The notes beneath the pieces are model-generated. The model was not told the DNA's origin, made no database searches, and saw only the letters and a program-made list of their open reading frames with translations. Positions 1 to 10,517 of a stretch of DNA of 64,000 bases are shown here, one piece after another. The stretch lies in contig JAEHOE010000089.1 of assembly GCA_016858145.1 (NCBI GenBank), positions 310,001 through 374,000 on the forward strand, written 5' to 3'. The number at the start of each line of letters is the position of its first letter. The first letter of the stretch is position 1. This DNA comes from Edaphochlamys debaryana (Eukaryota > Chlorophyta > Chlorophyceae > Chlamydomonadales). The position numbers and the translations under genes are program-made.

Positions 1-514
1 GGTGACTTCGCGGGCATGTGAGGGCGGGGCCACTTGAGGCCAACGGCGCTAGGGCGGCACTTTGCCTGCTGGGCTGAGGTTGACCACCGCGGTAGCATGA
101 GGTTTGCCGCATGGCATGCTTTGACGCGCTAACTTCGACTCCATGGGTGGGCCTGCGCCGTCGCGGGCGCACTTGTGAGGCCCAACAGTGGCGTGACGCG
201 CTGTGGTAGGCCGGCCGGGCCTTGTTCATAGTGCGCCCGTTGTGGGGGCAGGTGACTTCGCGGGCATGTGAGGGCGGGGCCACTTGAGGCCAACGGCGCT
301 AGGGCGGCACTTTGCCTGCTGGGCTGAGGTTGACCACCGCGCTAGCATGAGGTTTGCCGCATGGCATGCTTTGACGCGCTAACTTCGACACCATGGGTGG
401 GCCTGCGCCGTTGCGGGCTCACTTGTGAGGCCCAACAGTGGCGTGACGCGCTGTGGTAGGCCGGCCGGGCCTTGTTCATAGTGCGCCCGTTGTGGGGGCA
501 GGTGACTTCGCGGG
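1..514. repeat. 250-bp tandem repeat array (two full units plus the start of a third)
   Basis: The sequence starting at 1 recurs at 251 with only a few substitutions (for example near 103/353 and 149/399). The first 14 bases recur again at 501 before the sequence diverges. The period is exactly 250 bp with no indels that I can see. The array runs off the left edge, so its full size is unknown. Units contain no convincing coding frame. It is probably a local satellite or minisatellite lying downstream of the minus-strand gene that ends at 903. Confidence 0.93.
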
Positions 515-902
515 CCTGCACATGTAGGCGCGTCGGTATGAAGTAGTGTCAGGCGTTGGGAGTTGTGGTGAATCCCTGCTGAGCTGTGCAAGGCAAAGCC
601 GAGGTGATGAGGGTCAGCCTGCGAACTAAGCGGGGGGATGGGGTGAAGGCAGGAAAGCCTGTGTACCTGGAGTGAAAACAATGGTGTTCCCCACGCCAGC
701 CATGCCTGCTGGGCCATGCCTGGGGCACATGAGTTGGGTGTAATTGTTGAAGGCACCAGCTCGCCCCCAGTCACCACCCTGCTCACAACTCCACCACGTG
801 GTGGGGATGCAATCAGGTGCTAGCAATGCCTAATAGTCCTGATTACATGCCTAATAGTTGTGACAGCTTGCTTGATGAGATTGGGATCCAAATGCGAGCG
901 TG
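515..902. other. intergenic, 3' flank of the minus-strand gene
   Basis: No exon-like segment with matching splice sites was found here. It should contain the 3' UTR of the gene whose stop lies at 903-905, but I see no decisive polyadenylation signal. Confidence 0.4.
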
Positions 903-3900
903 CTAGTGCACGGATTTGTGCCAGTCTGATAATTGTGTGGTGCATCTGCCTGCAAAAGCCCAATCGTTGGCACAAGCCCCTACGCCCGACTAGCATACCC
1001 CCAGGAAGTTGGCAGGGAAGGCAGCCGTGAAGTGACAACGAAAGCCTCTGGCGCCGCAGGCAGGATGCCTCGCCCCGCTTACGTGCATTTTCTGAAGGAG
1101 CAGGGCAGTCTTGTTCTTGCTGTTGAGCGAAATTAGGTTACCGCCTGCCAGTAGACAAGAAGCAGCAGTGGGACAGGCGGATGTACACTCAACGCTATTG
1201 GCCCTGGATGCATGCCTATGGCGCTCTGCTTGCCCCCAGTCCCACCATTTCCTCGTCACTTCAAAGGCCCCCGCCCTGTACCCTCGACTGCACCCCCCCC
1301 CCCCCCCGGAACGGCCCTCGCCTCGACAATACCCACCCAGGTCGTCGCAGTAGTCGTACGCGTGGCGGAATGAGGTGGGGTTCATGACCAGGATCCACTT
1401 GCGCAGGTCTTCATCAAGGAGCGTCACCGTATCTGAATTATTGGGCAGGTGTCAAGGTGGGGCAGAGAGGGCATGGGCAAGTAGGTCAAAAATTGGACAC
1501 GTGCACGTGCAGGTGCACGTGCTACTATGGGTACTAGGGGGAAGCATTGACGAGGGCTAAGCTCGTCCTGCATGCCCATGCCAAGTGTTTTGTGGCAGCT
1601 TGAGCCACACGGTTGATGCCATTATTCTCACTTGATATCTCCTCGGGCTTGGGTCCGCCACAATTAATTTCTAGGGTGTTGTCAATGAAGGAGCGGCGCT
1701 GGCGAAGCGGCCGCTGACGGGGACTGGGATGGTCCCACCAAGGCCGCGGGTGTAGATAAGGGCTGTTGCCCTGAGGTGGGACACAGAGGGTTACATGTCT
1801 TACGTAATGGCGTGACACTAATACCATCCACCCGAAACATCCCAGACAACACATGACTCAATCCAATAACACGTGCCCGCCGCCGGCGTGCGGTGAACCC
1901 ACCGGTAGGGCATGTCCTTGTACTCTTCAAAGTCAAGCCACATTCGCACGTTGTACTTGTCTGGGTTGTAATCCACGGATCTTGAGAATCCCTGGATTGG
2001 CGTGAGGGAGCGGGAGCAACGACGGGAGTATAATGGCGGTGGGTTTCTGCTTGCCAGCCTTGCCGCTCTCGGCCCAGCCCCAGTGCCCAACTTACAACCG
2101 TGCTTGAGATGCTGTACTCCGTTCCGTTGGTTTGCTGCAACGGTGGAGGAAAGTAAACAGGGAGCGGAGTAGAGCGTCGAGCCTGCTGTGCCCTCAAGCC
2201 CAACTGCAGTGTTGCGCGGCAACGGCAACGCTCTGCATGCTCGGCCCACGCACCTCGGTTCCGTTGTTGACGTTGAGCTCCTCATTCGCGGCCGTCTCTT
2301 GCATCACCTGGGGACACGGATAAGCCATTCGGTTGAGGAATGCCGGTTTTACAGCAGGGGATGCTGGTGTTCAGGGTGAGGGACCCCTGCCTCCCCTCTG
2401 CTCCCCTCTGCGCCCTTCCCGTCCGGTCCCTGTCCTGACCTGGTGAAAGAGAGTGTCCGTAGTCCCTGCGTTCTGCTCAACTGCGTCAGAGAGCTGCTTG
2501 CTGCTCTGCGCCGTCTCGCTGGCCTCACGGGTGGACACGAGGCTGCGGGTATTCGAGCGGTCGACAGCGTTCGCAATACTCGACGACCTGAAGGGAGGGG
2601 GGCAGCGCATGACACAAGTGACGAAATCATGATATTAGCATTTGCTTCAGGCACTTGTGTGCGGCAATGTTCATCTAACATGCATCAATCAAGGTGCATG
2701 CAACAATACCCTTGGTTCAGCCCGCCCCCGCTCCTGCCTTCTCCGTGAATGCTCACTTTCCGAAGCCCACGCTACGGGACTGTTCGTTCGATCCTCCACG
2801 CTCCGCAGTCTGCTCTGAGCTGAACGAGTCCTCTTGGGAGACGATGGAGCCCACCGTCGAAGACAAGCCCTGGGAGTGAGGGCAATGGGGAAGAAAGGAA
2901 CTACTTATGGTTAAAGACAGCTGAGTAGCAGAGTGCTTTCCCAAACCCTTCATTTGACTGCCCTTGTAGGCTAAGGGGACGCAGACGCAGAAAGCGTGAT
3001 GCCGTACAGATGTGCCGTACCTGTGACATGGTGTTGGACTCCGACGCGGTCTCGGACACCTCTTCGCCAACCGTACGCTCGCGGGAGGAGGTGAGGGACT
3101 GGCCCTGCGTGGCGGTGCGCCCCCGCGTGGAGCCTTGCGACTCCTGTGCGTGGGCCAAAGAGACATTCACGACATGTCCAGTAGACCAGTGGTTGGCGCA
3201 GCGGGGTCTCACTCCCGTGAAGGTGGGAAACAACTCTGAGAAACAACTCCAACTCCCGGGTTCCGACCAATAGCACTGCCCATTCAGAGGGCCACATGGC
3301 GGCTACCCCTGCCGGTCCGGCTGCACCGGAGCCCCCTCGCTCTTCACCTGAAAGCCTGCGGTGTGAGCCTGGCTCTGGCTGTTAGTGAGCGAAGTTGACA
3401 TCTCCTCCCCTGCAAGGATGAATGTTAGATGGAGGGCCGGCGGTTGAGTGTATAGGGGAGGGCGTTCTGGGTCAGGGCATTGTTTCTTCATCATGTGAAT
3501 GATAAGCCATACTGCGCCCGCCAATGCGTCCAGCGCCGCCCCGCCCTGTCATCAACCGCGCCCAGGCCCTCACATTCTGCCGTGCAGGCCTGCATCGACC
3601 CCACCTTGCGTCGTGCTCTGCTCCACGGAGGCCGCCACTGACTCCTGCGCGCTGACCTCCGTCTTTGTCTCCGCCAGGCCCGGGATGCCGCCCGCGAAGC
3701 CCGTCGTGACACCCACGGTGGTGGTGGAGCTCAGGCCGGCGGTGGCCGTGGTGCCAGACTTGGACTGCGTGTGGCCGTTGGTCCGGGAGGCTTCCTGCGA
3801 GCGGGGAGGGTGAGGTTGAGAGGCGTGGGGCGTAGGCTAGGGGATGAGTCAACGGCACAAGTCCTGCGGGGCACGTTTGCTTGTGTGGTTGCAGGCAGGG

Positions 3901-6581
3901 TACACAGGCGGGGTTGTAAAATTGTAAATGTGGTACCAACTCCCTGGGACACATCGTATGAGCGGGCCGCAAAGTGAGTGCAGCACCTAGAAAACCGCAC
4001 CTGGCTGTCTGTGATCTCGTTGCTCCGAGTCGAGGATGTTTCAAACGAGTCAGAGTCCGCGACTTCACTGCTGGTTGTGTCAGAGGTACCGGTTGTCGAT
4101 GACTGACTTGCGGTGCGGCCGCGGCTGAACTCCTGTGTGTTCGCCACCTCACGGCTGTTGGTTGTTTCACGAGAGTCAGTCCTGGGGCGGGGGCAAGCGT
4201 TCGGCAGGTTAAACTGCCGCCAAGGTAGGAGGTGCAAGACCCACGAAGCCCCATGACAGAGCCAGGGGCATCTGCGTCCCACTCAGCTCTCTCCCACCCC
4301 TGCCTGTGCATGGTGCCACATGGGCCTCGGCACCGGGCCTACGTCACACGTAAGCAACTTGCCAAACTTCCGCTGCGTTGATCTGCACCTTACCCGACGA
4401 GTAACCGGCCCAAGATCCGTTCGGTACCCCAACTCTCATCCCATCACCTGCCTCATCACCCCCTTGCCCCTGACCCACCTCCCAAACGACTTGGTGGTAC
4501 CGGCGCTGGTAGAGCCTGACCAATGCGAGGATGACGACATGCCCTCCGTAAGCTCCGTAGACGCGGTCTGCTCCTTGGTGACTGTCACACCCTCCGCAAC
4601 CTCCACGCCTTGCTGAGCCGAGGCACTAAATGACACGCCCATCTCCTGACCCGTGGTGGCGGTCTTGGTCAGGCCAACCTGTTAAGGCAGGGAGGCGTTC
4701 GAGCCATCATCATGCCGAACCCAAGGATGCGTGCCCATGGGTGCCACCTGTTTCCGCTGACCACACATTATGTGATGCTTGCCACCGCTGCGTGCGTGCT
4801 GCCAGTAATAACTTGCGTGTCAAACGGACCTTCCCACCCCACCTGTGTTGTTGTCCCCGATTCTTTTCCTTGGGTCAGGCCCTGCGTAAGTGACTTGCTG
4901 TTTGCCACACCGAAGGAGCGTGTCACAGTGTCAGTGGTTGTGACTGAGAAGGTCTCGGAGCGCTCGACCGTCATGGAGCACGTGGCTCGGGTGTCGGTGT
5001 CGGCAAGCCTGCGGGCGATGGTGGCGAAGGGACGGACAGGGTGGGGAGTGAGGTGCGGGGAGTTAAATTTACACAGTCACACACATCAAAAGGGTGCTTG
5101 GCCAGAGGGTACTGCCCATTGGTGCCCCTCAATGCAGAGTAGAGCTACTGATACTCAGAATGCCCCACAACTTCTATGGCCCGTTAACTGCCAGTCCAGT
5201 GACAGCCGAGGCCCGCTGCATGCCCTGTCCGCTCAGCGCGGAGCTTCAGTCGCCCCACCTGCAGAAGGCCTTGTTTCCCAGGCACTCGTCTTACACGCTG
5301 ATGCTTTGCGTGGGCTCTTTCCCAAGGAACTTGTACGATCCAAGATCGTAGATTACTTTGTCTGCATGCCATGAGCAATCGAAATAGCGGTGAACTTGCT
5401 GCAGTCATCGGTGGTTACAATGAGGGACCCCTTCGAGGGGGTCTAAGCGCAGAACGCTCCGACCGGCTGGTCGACCACACGGGCTTGCCGCCTGCAAGCC
5501 TGGGTGCCCCCTAACAGCAACCCACAAGGGCGGTGAGCCACGGCTATCACCAACGAAGCCTCAGCTAGGGAGCCGCCAAGGGGAGTGTCCCCGCCCATCC
5601 GTGGGCCACCGACTGCAAGGGCTGGACAGCCACACACCATGCCCCCGGGCTCACAGATAACCTTGCCGCATCCACCCCTCCCCCTCTAAGTACAGGATAT
5701 CCGCCCCTTTGATCCAGCGAGGCTTGAGGCCCTTTGTGCGGAGCCTAGCGAAGACTGGCTGCCGCTTCTTCCGCAGCGCCCTCCTCTCCGCTCCGCTGCA
5801 GCAACGTGGCACACCTGTGACGGGTGCATGCAGACCCCGCAAGCCTCACACTCACCCGGCCATGGATGGAAGATGAAGAACAGGCTGCTGATGTACTCGA
5901 TCCCCGTGTCGTCCAGCCTCGTGTTGCCGCCAAGGCCCGCCATGATACCCGAATTGGGCTCCTTTACGTTTACGGCGGTGTTACAGCTTGACTTGCCACT
6001 CTGGAGCACACCGCCGTAGGTGGTGATGATGCACAGCGAGCCCAGCGTCACCGTGTTGCGGCGGTAGGTGTCCTTCTGGATGTCCAGGAACGCCAGGCTG
6101 ACTTTGAGGATGCGCTCGCCTGGGGGCAACCCAAAGTGGGGGTGGGCACAGCATGCGTGGCATGTTAAGGAGAGCGGCGGGTAGGGACTCTGGCACACAT
6201 CAAGCACAAGCGTTCTCGGGTTCACATCAAGCACAAGCGGGCAGCAGAGTGGTTACGGTACGCACTCTGAGGTTGTCAAGGCCAGTTAGTTCCCCCCCCC
6301 CCACCGCCCCCAGGGCCTCCAAATGAACGGTGAAGACCCCAGGAGAGTCGAGCCACTCTTGCCCCCACTGCCTGAGGCCATCTTGACCTCAAGCTTGGGC
6401 GCCCGGGAGACCCTCCCAGCAGCCCTCTGCTGTGCGCGGTTCACCTGGGAAGAAGTCGAGGGTCTGGGGCAAGCCAAAGGGGCAGTGCTGTCCAAACGAG
6501 TAGCTCTGCCCTCCACGGGTTCGGATGTCAATTTTGCAGATGCGCGTGTTGAGTTTGGTATCCAGAGACACAATGGAAATC
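903..6581 (-). CDS. jacalin-like lectin plus aerolysin/ETX-MTX2-like pore-forming-fold protein, multi-exon, 5' end unresolved
   Basis: Minus-strand exons chosen by splice sites and phase: 6581-6445, 6119-5856, a probable exon near 5.6 kb, 5398-5295, 5008-4843, 4678-4479, 4181-4001, 3794-3605, 3409-3348, 3143-3021, 2869-2757, 2587-2440, 2307-2254, 2134-2096, 1991-1903, 1723-1632, 1432-1337, 949-903. From 5398 to the stop they sum to 1704 nt (568 codons) with all phases consistent. The first two exons look like a jacalin beta-prism: GERILKV, then GIMAGLGG and DDTGIEYI like the family's closing strands. The exon at 5398 has YDLGSYK followed by PTQSIS. Then come many exons of alternating Ser/Thr strands, including a hairpin-like stretch with GGIPGLAETKTEVS (exon 3794-3605) and DMPYR in exon 1991-1903, as in natterin/ETX-type proteins. 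Lectin-aerolysin fusions of this type are known in animals (Dln1/Aep1). Target and activity are not predictable. The start codon was not found; it should lie above 6581. Confidence 0.6.
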
Positions 6582-7139
6582 CTGGGCGCAAGGGAAGGGG
6601 GGACAGGGGAGGGGGGGCAGGGGAGCAGGGGGAGAGGGCAGTCAGGAGGGAGGGAGTGGGAAGGGAGACGGGGAGGGGACACGCTTCGACAAAGCTTCGA
6701 CGCTTCGACACTAGTATAAGTCGACGGGCCCGGCCCCGGGGCTGCTGAGCATTGACGTTGTGCGATTGCAGGTTTCCCCCCACTACTAGGCCTGCATGCG
6801 AGCTAGCGATGTAATGTAAAGCCCTGTCAAGTAGGGCTGCGGGGGCCGCGCAGTGCAAGCGGCAAGGCCCGCCCCGGGCCCGCCGCGACAGCCGACGCGA
6901 AGCAAGCCCCAGGGACACGGTCCCGCTCATACACAATCACGACCGTGCGTAGCTCCAAACTGTCATTCAGCTTACTGGCTCACGACGTCGGGTGCGGCTG
7001 GCCCAAACGCCGGCGCGCCAAACGTTCAATGGGACCAGCCTCGAGGTATCGTTCATAGCAGCACCCAGCCGCGATGGGCCCACCGTAATCCTACAAGTCA
7101 TGACACAGCATCAGCGTGGCACCTAGCGCTCAGCCTGCT
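6582..7139. other. region between divergent genes; first exons not resolved
   Basis: This stretch separates the minus-strand lectin/aerolysin-like gene from the plus-strand gene beginning about 7.14 kb. It should hold both promoters and the missing first exons. Purine-rich runs lie at 6590-6680 (G-rich on plus). No TATA box or start codon could be assigned with confidence. Confidence 0.35.
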
Positions 7140-9301
7140 AGCCTCCGGCGAGGTCCCGGTGCCGCTGGCGGCCGTGGGCACGGCCTTCAAACCCGTCCTG
7201 GGCGCAGCCCCCTTTGAGATGCAGCCCCGCACGGCCGACAAGCCCAAGGTGGGGCAGTTTGCCGTGGAGGCCTGCGTGGAGGTTGCGTACGGGGAGCTGG
7301 CAGGCTCGGACGTGCCCAAGGCCTTCGTCGCGCACATGTACCAGAGCCGCCTGACCGGCGCCACCAGTAAGATATGGGCCCAAGGATGGGAGCAACGCCA
7401 GCCCAAGGGAACAGGCCCGCACCCCCGCCGACCATGCTCTTGCCCCGAACCAGTGCAACCGCATCTGTGCCATAAGACGCTGACACGCGACTGCCCTGCC
7501 CCTCCCTGCCCCGGCCTGCTCACCTCCACCGCAGGCCCCCAAGACTTCCTCCTGCGCCACACGGACGTCACCTCCAGCCTGCCCGGCCGCCTGCTGGACG
7601 CCGAGTTCATCAAGGTGACCTCGAGCTGCCAGGTGGGGCCGGTGGGCCGGGCGACTGCTATCGCAGCCCCTAAGGACACTCCCGCAGCTGACGCCAGACA
7701 CGAGACACGACCGTAGACTCCAACCTGCCCACCAAGCTAGGCTTCGGAGTCGCAACGAGCCCGCTCGGGGGCAGCATCTCGTGCGACACCCTCGACGAGG
7801 TGCGTAAGGGGGCCACACTCCCGCCTAACGAGAAGGCCTGGGCCACAGCAACCTGGGGCAAGAAGGAGGGCAAGCAACCGGCCGGCCGCGCACACCAGCC
7901 CCGCACACCCGTACCCCCACCCCTGCTGGACCCCACCCCAAACCCCCCCGCGCACCCTGCCCCCATCCCGCAGCTGGGCGCAAACATCCGCAAGATGGGG
8001 ATCAACGGCCCCTCCGCCGTCCACATGGCCAAGTCCATCAGCCTCGCCGGCGCCCTGGCCTCCCAGTCCTCCGGCTTCGGCGCCCTCTTCGGCCCCGACC
8101 CGGAGTTCCCGCCCGACGGGCAGGCCCACGTCGCCGCCCTCATTGAGGAGGCCGCGGCACGATCGGCTGCAGCCCTGGCCGCCACCCCCAAACCCACCCC
8201 CACCTCCGCTGGGCCCGCTGCCGCGAGCGCGGCCGCCCGCAGCCCGCCTCCCGCCGCCGGGGCTGGCCCCTGCCCCTCCACCTCCGCCCCCGCCGCCGCC
8301 ACCCCTACCCCAACCCTCACCGGACTGGCTGACGTCGCCCCGCCCAAGGAGCCCAGGATTGTCCGCCCCCTGGACCTGCGCGCCATCACGGTCTTCGATT
8401 GGGAGGGCAACATCGTGGACATGCGCCAGGCCAAGCACGGAGACATGGTGCGCACCCTGTTCGTCTTCACTGCCGCCGGGGCGGCCCACCCAATCAGCTG
8501 CGCGCCGCTGAGCAAGGGCCGAGTCGATCTGTCAGGCGCGGCGGCAGTTGGCGTGCTGTTCACGGACGAGTGGTCCCAGGCCTTCTACCTGCTGAGCACC
8601 GCCACGCTCGCCAACAAGACCATCGCCGAGATGGCCAACCCCCAGGGCGGCCGGCACGGGCGCCCACCGCCTCCCCCGCCGGCCTGGCTGGCGGTCAACA
8701 ACAACAACGGCGTGCCCACTGACCTGCCGCTGGTGATCTCGGCGGGCCATCAGTGCCTCTCGGTCGCCGGCGGCCTAACGGTCGGGCCGACCTTCCAGCT
8801 CGCCAGCCGCCTCAACCACCCCCGCTTCCTCCCCCTCTTCGGCGCCTACATGGGGCTGGGCAAGCTGCGGTGCGACACGGAGGTCACCGACAAGCGCCTC
8901 CGGGCGGACGCGTTCGTGCAGAGCCTGGTTGGCGCGGGCGGATGGGTCGCGCAGCAGCAGCGGCCGTTCCAGCTGGCACAGCCGTTGCCCCCCACCCGGC
9001 GGGCGGCGGTGCCCGATGCCGAGGCCGCGCTGGACGCGGCCATGACCGCCGCGGGCCTGAACCCCGACGACTTCGCCATGCCCGACAGCCCCGAGAGCAC
9101 GCCGGTGAGAAAGGGCTGGATGTGCAGCCCGCAGCCTCCAACGAACACGGCCCCCCCGCCCCACGGACATGCCCTCGCGCCCGCTGCTGACCCTACACCC
9201 CGCCTCCCCCTGCACCCCCAAACCCCCCCCCCCGAGCGCAGGCGCGCAAGCGCGGCCGGGAGAACGACAACGGAGAGGGAGACGACCACGAGCAGGTCTG
9301 A
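7140..9301 (+). CDS. unrecognised multi-exon protein with basic C-terminus
   Basis: Exons supported by splice sites and phase are about 7140-7366, 7535-7614, 7698-7799, 7974-9104 and 9242-9301. The last ends in a TGA at 9299-9301. The large fourth exon is 377 codons with no frame break. It contains an Ala/Pro-rich linker (about 8150-8340) between two ordered-looking parts. The ordered part after the linker starts near RPLDLRAITVFDWEGNIVDM, and the exon ends in an acidic stretch with many Asp and Pro. The terminal exon encodes ARKRGREND and a Glu/Asp tail, resembling a short nuclear-localisation signal. I recognise no family. The first exon's start is not resolved: the frame is open further upstream, but no start codon stands out. 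A retroelement begins about 100 bp after the stop, so the 3' UTR may be interrupted. Confidence 0.55.
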
Positions 9302-9686
9302 GGAGAGCGGTCCGAGCTCGATGGCCCGAGGCGCCGCTGACTTCAGCGCGGCACCAACGGGGCAGCCGGAGAGTGGAGAGCAGCGGGGGGAGCATGGAGG
9401 GATTCGGTGGGCTGGGGCCGCTTGTTGGCCGAAGACTGAGCCCTGCGCACAGGGCCTGCATGGGCTGACGGGCACTCTCGGATATAGCCATGCGTGGGCC
9501 GGGGCCGCTTGTTGGCGGAAGGCTGAGCCCGGTGCATGCAGCTCTATGCGGCAGGGGGCCGCTTCTTGGCCGAGGCTGATTGCCCGCTACCGTACCATCG
9601 CCTGGGCTGGAGCCGCTCCCCACCCTGGGGAAGGCGCTTACGGGCAGGCCCCTGTTGGGCTTGCGTGTGCCCTCGATTGTAGCGAC

Positions 9687-10440
9687 GCGTGGGCAGGGGC
9701 CGCTTCCCGGCCGCAGGTGGAACCGTGCGTGCCGGCCTATGTTGGGCCAGTGTGTGTCCTTGATTGCAGCGTCGCGTGGGCAGGGGCCGCTTCCCGGCCC
9801 CAGGTGGAACCGTGCGTGCCGGCCTATGTTGGGCCAGTGTGTGTCCTTGATTGTAGCTTCGCGTGGGCAGGGGCCGCTTCCCGGCCCCAGGTGGGACCGT
9901 GCGTGCCGGCCTATGTTGGGCCAGTGAGTGTCCTTGATTGCAGCGTCGCGTGGGCAGGGGCCGCTTCCCGGCCCCAGGTGGAACCGTGCGTGCCGGCCTA
10001 TGTTGGGCCAGTGTGTGTCCTTGATTGCAGCTTCGCGTGGGCAGGGGCCGTTTCCCGGCCGCAGGCGGGACCGTGCGTACCGGCCTATGTTGGGCCAGTG
10101 AATGTCCTTGATTGTAGCTTCGCGTGGGCAGGGGCCGCTTCCCGGCCCCAGGTGGGACCGTGCGTGCCGGCCTATGTTGGGCCAGTGAGTGTCCTTGATT
10201 GCAGCGTCGCGTGGGCAGGGGCCGCTTCCCGGCCCCAGGTGGGACCGTGCGTGCCGGCCTATGTTGGGCCAGTGAGTGTCCTTGATTGCAGCGTCGCGTG
10301 GGCAGGGGCCGCTTCCCGGCCCCAGGTGGGACCGTGCGTGCCGGCCTATGTTGGGCCAGTGAGTGTCCTTGATTGCAGCGTCGCGTGGGCAGGGGCCGCT
10401 TCCCGGTTGCAGGTGGAACCGTGCGTGCAGGCTGCGGATG
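9687..10440 (+). repeat. 87-bp tandem monomers, about 8.7 units, frame-preserving
   Basis: Units begin with GCGTGGGCAGGGGCCGCTTC at 9687, 9774, 9861, 9948, 10035, 10122, 10209, 10296 and 10383, spaced exactly 87 bp. A diverged unit precedes them at about 9600 and older relatives extend back to about 9407. Because 87 is a multiple of three, plus-strand and minus-strand frames stay open across the array. On plus it reads as a 29-residue repeat including AYVGPV and LDCS. Its place just before ORF1 suggests promoter monomers in the element's 5' UTR, as in mouse L1, rather than protein-coding sequence. The sequence alone does not settle this. Confidence 0.9.
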
Positions 10441-10517
10441 GGCTGGTGCACCCCCTCTGGGGCCCCGCGTGGGCTGCTGACAGGGGCCGTCAACAGCGGG
10501 CAGAGACTGTAACGGCA

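Noticed and set aside
9687..10440. CRISPR-like regular repeats
   Set aside because: Units are contiguous 87-bp monomers without unique spacers, in a eukaryotic context.
8775..10493. Minus-strand 572-codon frame through the 87-bp array
   Set aside because: Shadow of a triplet-multiple repeat and GC-rich coding DNA. It has no domain and runs antisense to supported exons.
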